Assembly (NCBI GenBank): GCA_964472565.1
Contig: CAYYNB010000163.1
Location: 1 to 13,500 of the forward strand
Direction of reading: 5' to 3'
DNA length: 13,500 nucleotides
From: DATAMF01 sp964472565
GTDB taxonomy: Bacteria > Chloroflexota > Anaerolineae > Aggregatilineales > Aggregatilineaceae
Positions 1 to 7,700 of this stretch are shown one piece after another (positions within the stretch are counted from its first letter, which is position 1; every line of letters starts with the position of its first letter). The position numbers and the translations under genes were made by a program. Under the pieces are notes generated by a model that worked only from the letters and a program-made list of their open reading frames with translations, did not search any database and was not told where the DNA came from.

Positions 1-46
1 TACTTTGGGATATGGTGTGGGATATTTTAGGTTACTTTGGTCCCGG

Positions 47-80
47 ATTCAGGCTAAATCGGATGGGATTCAGCCTGAAT
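47..80. repeat. Inverted repeat in the intergenic region 1-207
   Basis: Nine-base arms ATTCAGGCT (47-55) and AGCCTGAAT (72-80) are perfectly complementary around a 16-nt loop. No T-run follows on either strand, so it does not look like a standard intrinsic terminator. It lies about 130 bp downstream of the stop of the minus-strand lipoprotein gene. The rest of bases 1-207 holds short direct repeats (TACTTTGG at 1 and 33, GGGATAT at 7 and 19) but no coding region that I can support. Confidence 0.35.
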
Positions 81-207
81 GAGAGGGTTCCGGCCAGTGC
101 GCTGCCCAAGTCAGTCAGGCTGCGCCAATATTTTCTTTACCCCATCCTCCCTTACCCCTTTCCACATCAAACTGGAGGAATAGGGTAATTATTTTCTTGG
201 GATGGCC

Positions 208-1566
208 TTATTCATTCTCCGTCGGGAGCCAATACACCCCCGTCAAAATGATCTGTTCCAGAAAGTCGTTCGTTGAGCTATCCTGACCGTCGAATTGCAG
301 AAATGTTTCGGTTGTGCCGCTCGCCAGATTGGTGAAGTGCAGCGCGGTTCGGACCGTTTCCAGGCCGCCGCTGAGCCAGGCCACATAATTTTCATCGGGA
401 GAAAGCGCATAACGCGGTTGAATCCCATGAAAACGCTGTCCCCAATCTGAAATGCTCAAGCCAGGAAAGATACCATTCTCGATCAGGCTTCGAGGTTCCG
501 CTGTACCGGGCGTGAGTTCCAGGAGCGAGACTTGCGGGATGTCGGTCATGTTACAGTCTGGCATACGCCACGCCAGAAAGAGCAGCCGTCCATCGGAGAA
601 CGCCTGTAATTCTGTCAGGCGATAGACATCTTCCATAACCAGTAATGTGTCTACCGCATCACTCCCATCAGATGGATACTCGCGGCGCTTGATCTCCCAT
701 GTTCCACAGGCCGATGGCGCGCGCCCCTGATCTTCCGGGGATGTCGCGTAATATTGAACATCTGCCGATAAATAGGTGTTTGTTTCCATATAATCAAATT
801 GCATGCTGTATGGGCTTGCGGCACGCTCCAACTGCGCCGTGGACAGCAGGCCATTGATATAATTGGCCGACAGAGACGTTTGTGAGTCCACCAAAATTTC
901 AACTGCGGCAGATGTGTGACTTTCCGGATCAAAAAGTGCCAGCGTAACCATATCGCTCGCGTAAGTTCTGATATTTTGGTCAAACGCGAACTGGTCACGA
1001 TCGAGCGTCGCAATCCGCCCATCCGACAGCCAGATCACGGCCATTGTCGTCAAATCAGCTATCCGTTCGGATGTTTTAGCCGTGAAATCGACGTAATAAT
1101 AAGCGTCAGCGGCGATCACAGCGGCATCCAGGTTGGGAGACCAACTATCGACAATCCACTGCGGACTCTTGATGTCGAGTAAAGGTGATACTTCCTGGCT
1201 CGGCAGTTCCAAATACGAAATGTTAATGGGCTGCCCCCTGACCGGAGTTGGCGAATAAAGCAGCCCGCGCCCATCGGGGATCGGCCAAACTGAAGCAAAC
1301 TGCACCCCTTCGAGCACCGTTTCCAGCGTTTTACCCTCGGCAGCACGGACCAGCCGCCCGCCCTGATCGCTCTTGCCCTGCATCAGGAATAAATCACCCC
1401 CCGCCGCCGTTAGAAATTCACCAGATAGCTCATCGCTGGTCGCTGTTGCCCGGACTTCGTTTTGTGTTGGCTTCCCCAGATCAACAGGCTGATCCTCATC
1501 ATCGCCGCAAGCTGCCAATGCCATGATGAAGACCGCAGGTAATACGAACAATCGTTTGCAGAACAT
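208..1566 (-). CDS. Predicted lipoprotein with propeller-like repeats, function unknown
   Basis: A 452-residue protein. The chosen start gives MFCKRLFVLP..., a short basic N-terminus, a hydrophobic stretch and a lipobox LAAC with the lipidated cysteine at residue 20, followed by an acidic tail (GDDED). It is therefore predicted to be exported and anchored to the membrane. An upstream ATG at 1611 would add 15 residues ahead of the signal peptide. It is disfavoured because GAGGAG (plus-strand 1575-1580) sits 8 nt before the ATG at 1566. The mature part has spaced segments of the type WPIPDGRGLLYSP, SWSPNLDAAVIA and YALSPDENYVAWLSGG, which resemble blades of TolB/WD40-like beta-propellers. I see no catalytic motif. 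It stands alone: the pckA terminator separates it from the gene upstream. A sensing, scaffolding or binding role at the envelope is only a guess. Confidence 0.85.
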   Translation of the reverse strand: MFCKRLFVLPAVFIMALAACGDDEDQPVDLGKPTQNEVRATATSDELSGEFLTAAGGDLFLMQGKSDQGGRLVRAAEGKTLETVLEGVQFASVWPIPDGRGLLYSPTPVRGQPINISYLELPSQEVSPLLDIKSPQWIVDSWSPNLDAAVIAADAYYYVDFTAKTSERIADLTTMAVIWLSDGRIATLDRDQFAFDQNIRTYASDMVTLALFDPESHTSAAVEILVDSQTSLSANYINGLLSTAQLERAASPYSMQFDYMETNTYLSADVQYYATSPEDQGRAPSACGTWEIKRREYPSDGSDAVDTLLVMEDVYRLTELQAFSDGRLLFLAWRMPDCNMTDIPQVSLLELTPGTAEPRSLIENGIFPGLSISDWGQRFHGIQPRYALSPDENYVAWLSGGLETVRTALHFTNLASGTTETFLQFDGQDSSTNDFLEQIILTGVYWLPTENE

Positions 1567-1640
1567 AATTGCTTCTCCTCGGAAAGAACCTGACCTGTCT
1601 GTAGTACTCATTCATGGGCCATAAGGTTTTATGAGGTGTG

Positions 1641-1678
1641 AAAATAAAACAGCCATAGTTTTTTGACTATGGCTGTTT
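1641..1678 (-). terminator. Intrinsic terminator of the aminotransferase-pckA unit
   Basis: Perfect 13-bp stem: arms 1647-1659 and 1666-1678 with a 6-nt loop. On the minus strand the stem is followed by TTTTATTTT. It lies 22 bp past the pckA stop codon and ahead of the lipoprotein gene, so it should end the pckA transcript. Both the stem and the T-tract are read directly from the sequence. Confidence 0.9.
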
Positions 1679-1700
1679 GCAGTTTGTTCCGGTATACGGA

Positions 1701-3341
1701 CTAGATTTTGGGGCCGGATTCATTCACTTCGGGCGGACATTCGGGCGCAAACTTCTTGAAATTGTCGATGAAACGCGCGGCCAACTGGCGGTATTTGTTC
1801 CAGTACTCTTTCTCGCTGGGCCACGACTGCGCCGGATACAACACACTTTCGGGGACATCCGGGCAGCTTTGGGGTACTTCAAACCCGAAGATGGGATCGC
1901 TGTAGAATTCTACATCATCCAGCTTGCCCGATAGCGCCGCATTCAGCAGGTTACGCGTATGGCGAATGCTGATGCGTTTGCCGATGCCGTAGGGGCCACC
2001 AACCCACCCCGTATTCAACAGCCAACACGTCGCACCGTATCGCTCAATTTTACGCTTGAGAATATCCGCATAAAAAGCGGGGTGATGGACCATAAACGGC
2101 GCGCCGAAGCAGGTACTGAAGGTGATCTCCGGTTCCTCGCCCAAACCGATTTCGGTTCCGCCAACTTTCGAGGTATAACCAGAGATGAAATGATAGAGCG
2201 CCTGGTTCGGAGTCAGACGAGCAATCGGCGGCATCACACCCTGCGCATCACAGGTGAGCATCACAATATTTCGAGGATGCCCGCCCATCTTCGCCGGGAT
2301 CGCATTGCCGATATAGGTTAGTGGATACGACGCGCGCGTATTTTCGGTAAGCGAATCGTCGTTCAGGTCAATAAAACGAGTGACCGGATCATAAACGACG
2401 TTTTCCAGCAGCGTGCCAAAGGTATGAGTTGCCCGGTAAATTTCGGGTTCTGCCGAGGCAGAAAGCGAGATGACTTTAGCATAACAGCCGTTTTCAAAAT
2501 TGAACACGCCGCTGTCATTCCAGCCATGCTCGTCATCCCCAATCAGGCCGCGTGTCGGATCCGCCGACAGGGTGGTTTTGCCTGTCCCCGACAAGCCGAA
2601 GAAGAGGGCGGTGTCGTTATCGGCTCCCATATTGGCGGAACAGTGCATCGTCATCACGCCTTCAAGCGGCAGCAGATAATTCATGACGGTAAAGATCGAT
2701 TTTTTGATTTCGCCACCATACGCTGTGCCGCCGATGATACACAAACGCATGTCAAAGTTCAGCAGAATAAAGGTGCTGGTGCGGGTGCCATCAATCGGCT
2801 CGAATGCCTGGAAACCAGGGGCAGCGATGAGCGTAAACTCTGGCACATGCGTGCGATATTCTTCTTTGTTTTGCGGCAGAATAAACATGTTGCGGCTGAA
2901 GAGACTGTGCCATGCCAGTTCCGTGACGATGCGAATTGGCAAGCGGTAATCGGGATCGGCCCCGGCATAGCAGTCCTGCACAAATACATCCCGTCCCTGC
3001 AAATAACCCTGCAAGCGGTTGAGCGTCTCATTGAACTGAGCAGCGCTGATCGGGCGGTTGTATTCACCCCACCAGATATGATCTTCCGTGTTGGGTTCGC
3101 GCACAATGAACTTATCCTGCGCCGCGCGAGCCGTATGCTTGCCCGAATTGACAACCATCGGCCCCATGCGTGTGATCATCCCTTCACGCCGGAACACCAC
3201 TTCTTCATACAACGCTTCGGTAGCCAGATTCCAATAGACTAAATTCAGATTCGTCAGCCCATGATTGACCAGCCCATAATCACTTTTAAGCGACGCAGCT
3301 TGGTCTTGCGCGGGGGTTTTAATGTTTAATAAATTGTTCAT
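1701..3341 (-). CDS. pckA: Phosphoenolpyruvate carboxykinase (ATP)
   Basis: Catalyses oxaloacetate + ATP to PEP + ADP + CO2, the entry step of gluconeogenesis, in the cytoplasm. The protein has 546 residues, a normal length for the ATP-type family. Visible motifs are WWGEYNRP (90-97), CYAGADPD (124-131), the metal-site lysine pair in GGEIKKS (209-215), MHCSANMG (232-239, metal-binding His), the P-loop GLSGTGKTT (249-257), the second nucleotide motif GDDEHGW (268-274), NFENGCYAK and TENTRASYP (332-340). The substrate loop that reads GRSPKDK in the E. coli enzyme reads ARAAQDK here, with the arginine kept at residue 72. I chose the ATG at 3341 (MNNLLNIKTP) rather than the in-frame ATG at 3416, because the latter lies inside the upstream gene and adds 25 atypical residues. 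The ATG is 2 bp after the aminotransferase stop and the nearest purine-rich run (GAGGG) is 13 nt away, so translation is probably coupled. Confidence 0.97.
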   Translation of the reverse strand: MNNLLNIKTPAQDQAASLKSDYGLVNHGLTNLNLVYWNLATEALYEEVVFRREGMITRMGPMVVNSGKHTARAAQDKFIVREPNTEDHIWWGEYNRPISAAQFNETLNRLQGYLQGRDVFVQDCYAGADPDYRLPIRIVTELAWHSLFSRNMFILPQNKEEYRTHVPEFTLIAAPGFQAFEPIDGTRTSTFILLNFDMRLCIIGGTAYGGEIKKSIFTVMNYLLPLEGVMTMHCSANMGADNDTALFFGLSGTGKTTLSADPTRGLIGDDEHGWNDSGVFNFENGCYAKVISLSASAEPEIYRATHTFGTLLENVVYDPVTRFIDLNDDSLTENTRASYPLTYIGNAIPAKMGGHPRNIVMLTCDAQGVMPPIARLTPNQALYHFISGYTSKVGGTEIGLGEEPEITFSTCFGAPFMVHHPAFYADILKRKIERYGATCWLLNTGWVGGPYGIGKRISIRHTRNLLNAALSGKLDDVEFYSDPIFGFEVPQSCPDVPESVLYPAQSWPSEKEYWNKYRQLAARFIDNFKKFAPECPPEVNESGPKI

Positions 3342-3343
3342 CT

Positions 3344-4561
3344 CTACAGCCAATCCCTCACCAGTTTGCGGTCGCCAATATAAATTTCGTTTGGGGCATT
3401 GGGATCGAGCGCCCACTTAATGCGGTCGATGCCCTCAATGATCTCCTTGATACCACCGGAATAGCTGATGCGAATGTGTCCTTCCATGCCGAATTCTCGA
3501 CCAGGAACCGTGACGACCAGCGCCTTTTGCAACAAGAAGTTACAAAGCGACACCGAATCGCCGTTGAAGGCCCTGAAATCGGGCAGCACATAAAAAGTGC
3601 CCTGCGGCTTCTGAACACCCACATCCGTAAAGGAGCGCAGTTCGGACAGAATCACATCGCGGTTATTCTGGATTTGCAGGCGCAGATTCTCCACCACATT
3701 CTGCACCCCGGTCAGCGCACCCTCTGCCGCCGCCTGATCCACTACCGGCGGATTCGAGGTGGTTTGCACCTGCACATTGGTCATAATTTCAACCAGCGTG
3801 CGATTAGCGATGGTCCAGCCGATGCGGAAGCCCGTCATGCCATACAATTTGGATACGCCGTTGACGACAATGATTTTTGAGTCATCAATATCGCGATCCG
3901 TGTAACGATAACCTGCCGGGGCGCGAATGCCATCGAAGACCAGCTTGTGATAAATATCATCCATAATCAGCCAGATGTCGTGTTTCTCACAAAAATCAAC
4001 CAACTTGGAGATCAGGTCTTCGGAAAAGACTGCGCCGGAAGGATTATTGGGGCTGTTGACAATGATCGCCTTGGTATACGAACTGACTACCTCTTCGATT
4101 TCCTCAAATGTGGGCTGGAAGGTTCCATCGCCGGGAGTCACAATCACGGGCACCCCGTAACACATTTTGATCATTTCAGGATAACTCACCCAATAGGGAG
4201 CCAGAATGATCACTTCGTCCTGTGGGTTGAGGATGGAATACAGGGTATTAAATAATGACTGCTTGGCTCCTGTCGAAACAATGACATTTTCAGGCGCGGG
4301 CAGGCGATCATAATTTTCTTCAGTGTAGCGAATAATTGCCTTTTTAAGCGAGGGCAGGCCGTCGGTCGGCACATATTTGATCTCGCCATTTTTCAGCTTC
4401 GAAGTGGAGCCAAGAATGGCAGTAATCGGCGCTTTGTTTTTTGGCTCACCCACGCTCAGGTTAATCACAGCCTCGCCGCGTGCTTTGAGCTTCTGCCCCT
4501 CTTCGTTCAGCTTGAGCGTGGGCGATTGTTTGATTGACCTCGCTAATTGACTAATATTCAT
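3344..4561 (-). CDS. PLP-dependent aminotransferase, aspartate type (class I/II)
   Basis: A 405-residue fold-type-I aminotransferase. Motifs in order are SVGEPKNKAP (36-45), the cofactor-phosphate segment STGAKQSLFN (96-105), NSPNNPSG (169-176, including the Asn that contacts PLP), DDIYHKLVF (201-209, Asp and Tyr of the cofactor site), the Schiff-base lysine K238 in GVSKLYGMTGFRIGW with phosphate-binding R246, and RISYS with R364, which would bind the substrate alpha-carboxylate. The SK-x-YGMTG-x-RIGW pattern resembles subgroup Ib aspartate aminotransferases, so aspartate + 2-oxoglutarate to oxaloacetate + glutamate is the likeliest reaction. Substrate cannot be proved from motifs, and other amino acids remain possible. 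The start is supported by GAGGAGG (plus-strand 4569-4575) 7 nt before the ATG. It is the first gene of a two-gene unit with pckA (2-bp gap), whose substrate is the expected product. Confidence 0.93.
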   Translation of the reverse strand: MNISQLARSIKQSPTLKLNEEGQKLKARGEAVINLSVGEPKNKAPITAILGSTSKLKNGEIKYVPTDGLPSLKKAIIRYTEENYDRLPAPENVIVSTGAKQSLFNTLYSILNPQDEVIILAPYWVSYPEMIKMCYGVPVIVTPGDGTFQPTFEEIEEVVSSYTKAIIVNSPNNPSGAVFSEDLISKLVDFCEKHDIWLIMDDIYHKLVFDGIRAPAGYRYTDRDIDDSKIIVVNGVSKLYGMTGFRIGWTIANRTLVEIMTNVQVQTTSNPPVVDQAAAEGALTGVQNVVENLRLQIQNNRDVILSELRSFTDVGVQKPQGTFYVLPDFRAFNGDSVSLCNFLLQKALVVTVPGREFGMEGHIRISYSGGIKEIIEGIDRIKWALDPNAPNEIYIGDRKLVRDWL

Positions 4562-4607
4562 CCAGAAACCTCCTCAAACGATCCATCATTTATTAAGAGC
4601 CTGATCT

Positions 4608-4613
4608 ATTGTA
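4608..4613 (-). promoter_or_regulatory. Possible -10 box for the aminotransferase-pckA unit
   Basis: TACAAT on the minus strand matches 5 of 6 positions of the sigma-70 -10 consensus and lies about 47 bp before the aminotransferase ATG. I cannot find a good -35 box at 16-18 bp, so this is a weak call. An activator-dependent promoter is possible, given the palindrome further upstream. Confidence 0.3.
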
Positions 4614-4683
4614 CCCGTTCTTTTTTTGACTTGGTATGTGACTCCTACATAAATGCCCGGTCACCTATCACAATTCAACGACT

Positions 4684-4710
4684 GTGAGCGATAACGCGCA
4701 TTATCACGAG
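4684..4710. promoter_or_regulatory. Operator-like palindrome between pulA and the aminotransferase
   Basis: GATAACGCGCATTATC (4690-4705) is a 16-bp palindrome with one mismatched pair. The flanks GTGA..(left) and ..CAC (right) partly extend the symmetry to 4684-4708. It lies about 75-100 bp upstream of the candidate -10 box of the aminotransferase gene and just beyond the pulA terminator. The left half resembles LacI-family half-sites (TGTGAGCG-ATAA), but the similarity may be chance. The rest of 4562-4794 holds only the terminator, this site and the candidate -10 box. Confidence 0.35.
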
Positions 4711-4734
4711 TAGAAGAACAGCCAGTTTGGGCGA

Positions 4735-4775
4735 CAGGCAAAATAAAAACCCCTCCTGTTGAACAGAAGGGGTTT
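4735..4775 (-). terminator. Intrinsic terminator of the pullulanase gene
   Basis: AAACCCCT (4747-4754) pairs with AGGGGTTT (4768-4775), and the inner CTG/CAG pairs continue the stem after one mismatch, with a TTCAA loop on the minus strand. On the minus strand the stem runs into TTTTTATTTT. It begins 19 bp past the pulA stop codon, so the pullulanase is probably transcribed separately from the aminotransferase-pckA unit. Confidence 0.9.
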
Positions 4776-4794
4776 GAGGTTAAAAAACGAACAA

Positions 4795-7700
4795 CTATTC
4801 GGGCAGCACAAAAACGGCGGTGGTGTAGGCGGGTACAGTGAACGTACCGGTTGCGGCATCATAGCTGGCGGTTTGAACCAGCGTGTCATAGGATGCGGCC
4901 AGAACGGGATGGAGTTCGAAGGCCAGATTCGCCAGATCGCCGATTTCATAAGCCAGATCGTCAGGGGTGGCATTGAAGATCACGATGATCTGCTCGCAGT
5001 TCGAATCGAGATCGTCGCCCACCATATCGGACAGACTCATCACGATCACACCGGGGAGTTGATCGGGACCCACATTGTAGAAGGTCAGCCGATTCTGGAT
5101 CTCCTCGGCGGTTTCCAGACGGAACAACTTGGAACTCTTGCGGATTTGCAGCATTTCCTGAGTATGCATCACGGTGCTCATGATGTCGTCCGGGGTGGAA
5201 GCCAGCGCCGGATCCGCCAGAAGAGGCTGCATCACACCGTAGTCGGCCTGATTATCCGACGCAGGCGGCAGACCAACGGCCCAGTTATTCGTTTGGTAGG
5301 TGAAATCAAGCTTATTGAACCAGTCACCAGAATTGTAGCTGTTTTTGTCGAACGACTTGGAGCGCAGCATATCGATACCGGCGTGGTAGAACACTACCCC
5401 CTGGCTCAATGTCTCCAGGCTGATCCCCATATTCTGCATGCGGGCGCGCACGGCGGGTGAGGTTCCGGCAGGCGCGGCATACTGAATCTTGTCGAAGAGA
5501 GTCTGGTTGTCATGCGCTTCGACATAAACGATCTGTTCCTGTGGGTCCTGGGTATAACCGGCTGGACTGCCGTTATAATCGACATCCTTGCCGGTGACGG
5601 TGTTACCCGTCATATCAGTCAACTGGTAGTCGGCCAGGTTGCCCGCCAGCCCGACGCGGATCAGGTCCGCATAGTGGAGCGCGCGTTCCAACTGTGCTTC
5701 TTCGCTGCCGGGGGTGATACCGTTGGGATCGACATACAGGCCGTTGACAAAGCCCTGCGCCTGCCAATCACCAAACGGACTGCCGCCGCGTGCCGCATCG
5801 CGCAGACGATCATTAAAAGTGCCGATGCCCGTACCACCCATGTTCAACTGGGCAGCATTGGTGCCGCGTGCATTACCAAGCACTTCGCCGAAATCCCAGC
5901 CTTCGCCGTAGACATAAATTTGGCTGCCGTCCACGCCGTCATTTTCGAGGGTGAGGGCATCCAGCGCCGCGCGAACCGCCAGCATGTCGTCTTTCATATG
6001 GTGGCCCATCAGGTCGAAGCGGAAACCATCTACCTTGTAGGCTTTGGCCCAGGTCACGACTGAATCGACCATCAGCTTACGCATCATGTTGTGTTCGGTA
6101 GCCGTGTTCTGGCAGCAGGTGCTGGTTTCAACGCCGCCGCTGGCATTCAGACGGTGATAGTAGCCGGGGACAACTTTATCCAAAACTGACTTTTCGGCCT
6201 GCCCGCTGGAGTTGGTATGGTTGTAGACCACATCCATCACCGTACGCAGCCCTGCATCATTGATCCCCTGGACCATACGGCGGAACTGGAGAATGCGAGT
6301 CGGGCCGTTTGGGTTGGTGGAATAGCTGCCTTCGGGAACGGTGTAATGGAACGGATCGTAACCCCAATTGAAGCTGTCGTTGTCGCGGTTGGGGACAATG
6401 ATCGCCTGCTGCTGATCCGAGTCACCGGGGAACACCGCGAGTTCTTCAAACGATGGATCGCTGCGTTCGGCTTTGTTTTCGTTGATGGTCGCAATGTCGA
6501 ACACGGGCAGCAGATGGACATGGGTCAGCCCGGCATCCGCCAACGCCTTCAGATGTTTCATGCCATTCGAGTCGGGCAGCGTGAAGGCCATATAGGTGCC
6601 TTTCCACTCGTCCGGCACGCTGGCATCGTTCACGCTGAAATCGCGGATATGCAGTTCATAGACCACAATATCTTCGGGGGCAGCCAGCTCGGGCTTAACC
6701 ATATCAACCCAGCCCTGCGGCATCAGCGTCATATCGCTGAAGAGGTCCACGATCTGTGACCGCTGGCTGTTGAGCGACAGGCTGAACGAATAGGGATCGG
6801 TGACAAGATTCTGTTCGATCTTGCCCGTCGCAGGAGCGTACACATTCACTTCGTACAGGTAATACTTATAGGTCCAGCTTGCATCGCCTGCGATACTCCA
6901 CACCCCCGTTGCCGGATCAGCGGTCATATCGAGGACATTGGCTGTCGTTTCGGCGTCGTCGTTGTCGAACAGATGGAGCCTGACCGACTGCGCAGTGGGT
7001 GCCCAGACGCGCAAAGTTGGGGTTTCGCCGTCGTAGGTCACGCCAAGCGGGCCATCATAGGTATATAGCTCATCCAACACGCCGGGGATTTGCAGTGAGG
7101 TGGCATCGATCAGAGTGCCATCGGCGGCAGTCGCGGTGATCGCAAACTGGCCTTTCAGAATATCCGGTACTTTGGCGAGATCGGCTTCCCCGATTTTCAG
7201 CGCGCCCAACGCGGCGAGGTGCGGGTATTGGGCAGTTACGCTTTCCGGCAGTCCGGTGGGATCAAAGGTCAGAGGGATGGACTCGCCGCCCGTAATTGCA
7301 CCTTCAGCTAATGCCAGTTCAGCGGTGGGCGAATAGTACAGCGCATAGGTTGCGCCCTCTTCACTCGCTTTGTCCCAGGCAATTGTATCAGCCGTCACCC
7401 AATGCGCTTTGGGTTGGGTGATATTGCCGACCACCGGCGCAGCAACCGTAATGATTTCGCCCATCGGCGCATCACTCACAAAGGCATTGACCATGTTATC
7501 CGCCCGGTTGTAGGTCACGGCTAACATATAACCTGCATCGGGGATCGTGAACGGGATATTCGCGCCACCCGGAGCGCCATCCGCGCCATAGTTTTCGTCC
7601 CAGCTCTGGTTAACCGCGACTTTGAGTTCATAATCTCCGGCGGGCAGTGCGTTGGTGTAGTACAGATATACGCCATCGCCATCCGGGTCTTCCAGCCGCG

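Noticed and set aside
1567..1611. Longer lipoprotein start at 1611
   Set aside because: It would bury the signal peptide behind 15 polar residues, while the ATG at 1566 has an ideal GAGGAG and a canonical lipoprotein signal.
2424..3242. Plus-strand 272-codon frame opposite pckA
   Set aside because: It lies wholly antisense to a gene with all PEP carboxykinase motifs, has no recognisable domain and no ribosome binding evidence.
3342..3416. Longer pckA start at 3416
   Set aside because: The extra 25 residues lie inside the aminotransferase gene in another frame and do not look like the family's N-terminus. The start at 3341 gives the usual length.
4638..4664. GTGAC...GTCAC inverted repeat near the aminotransferase promoter
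   Set aside because: Only 5-bp arms at 17-bp spacing, which is easily found by chance.
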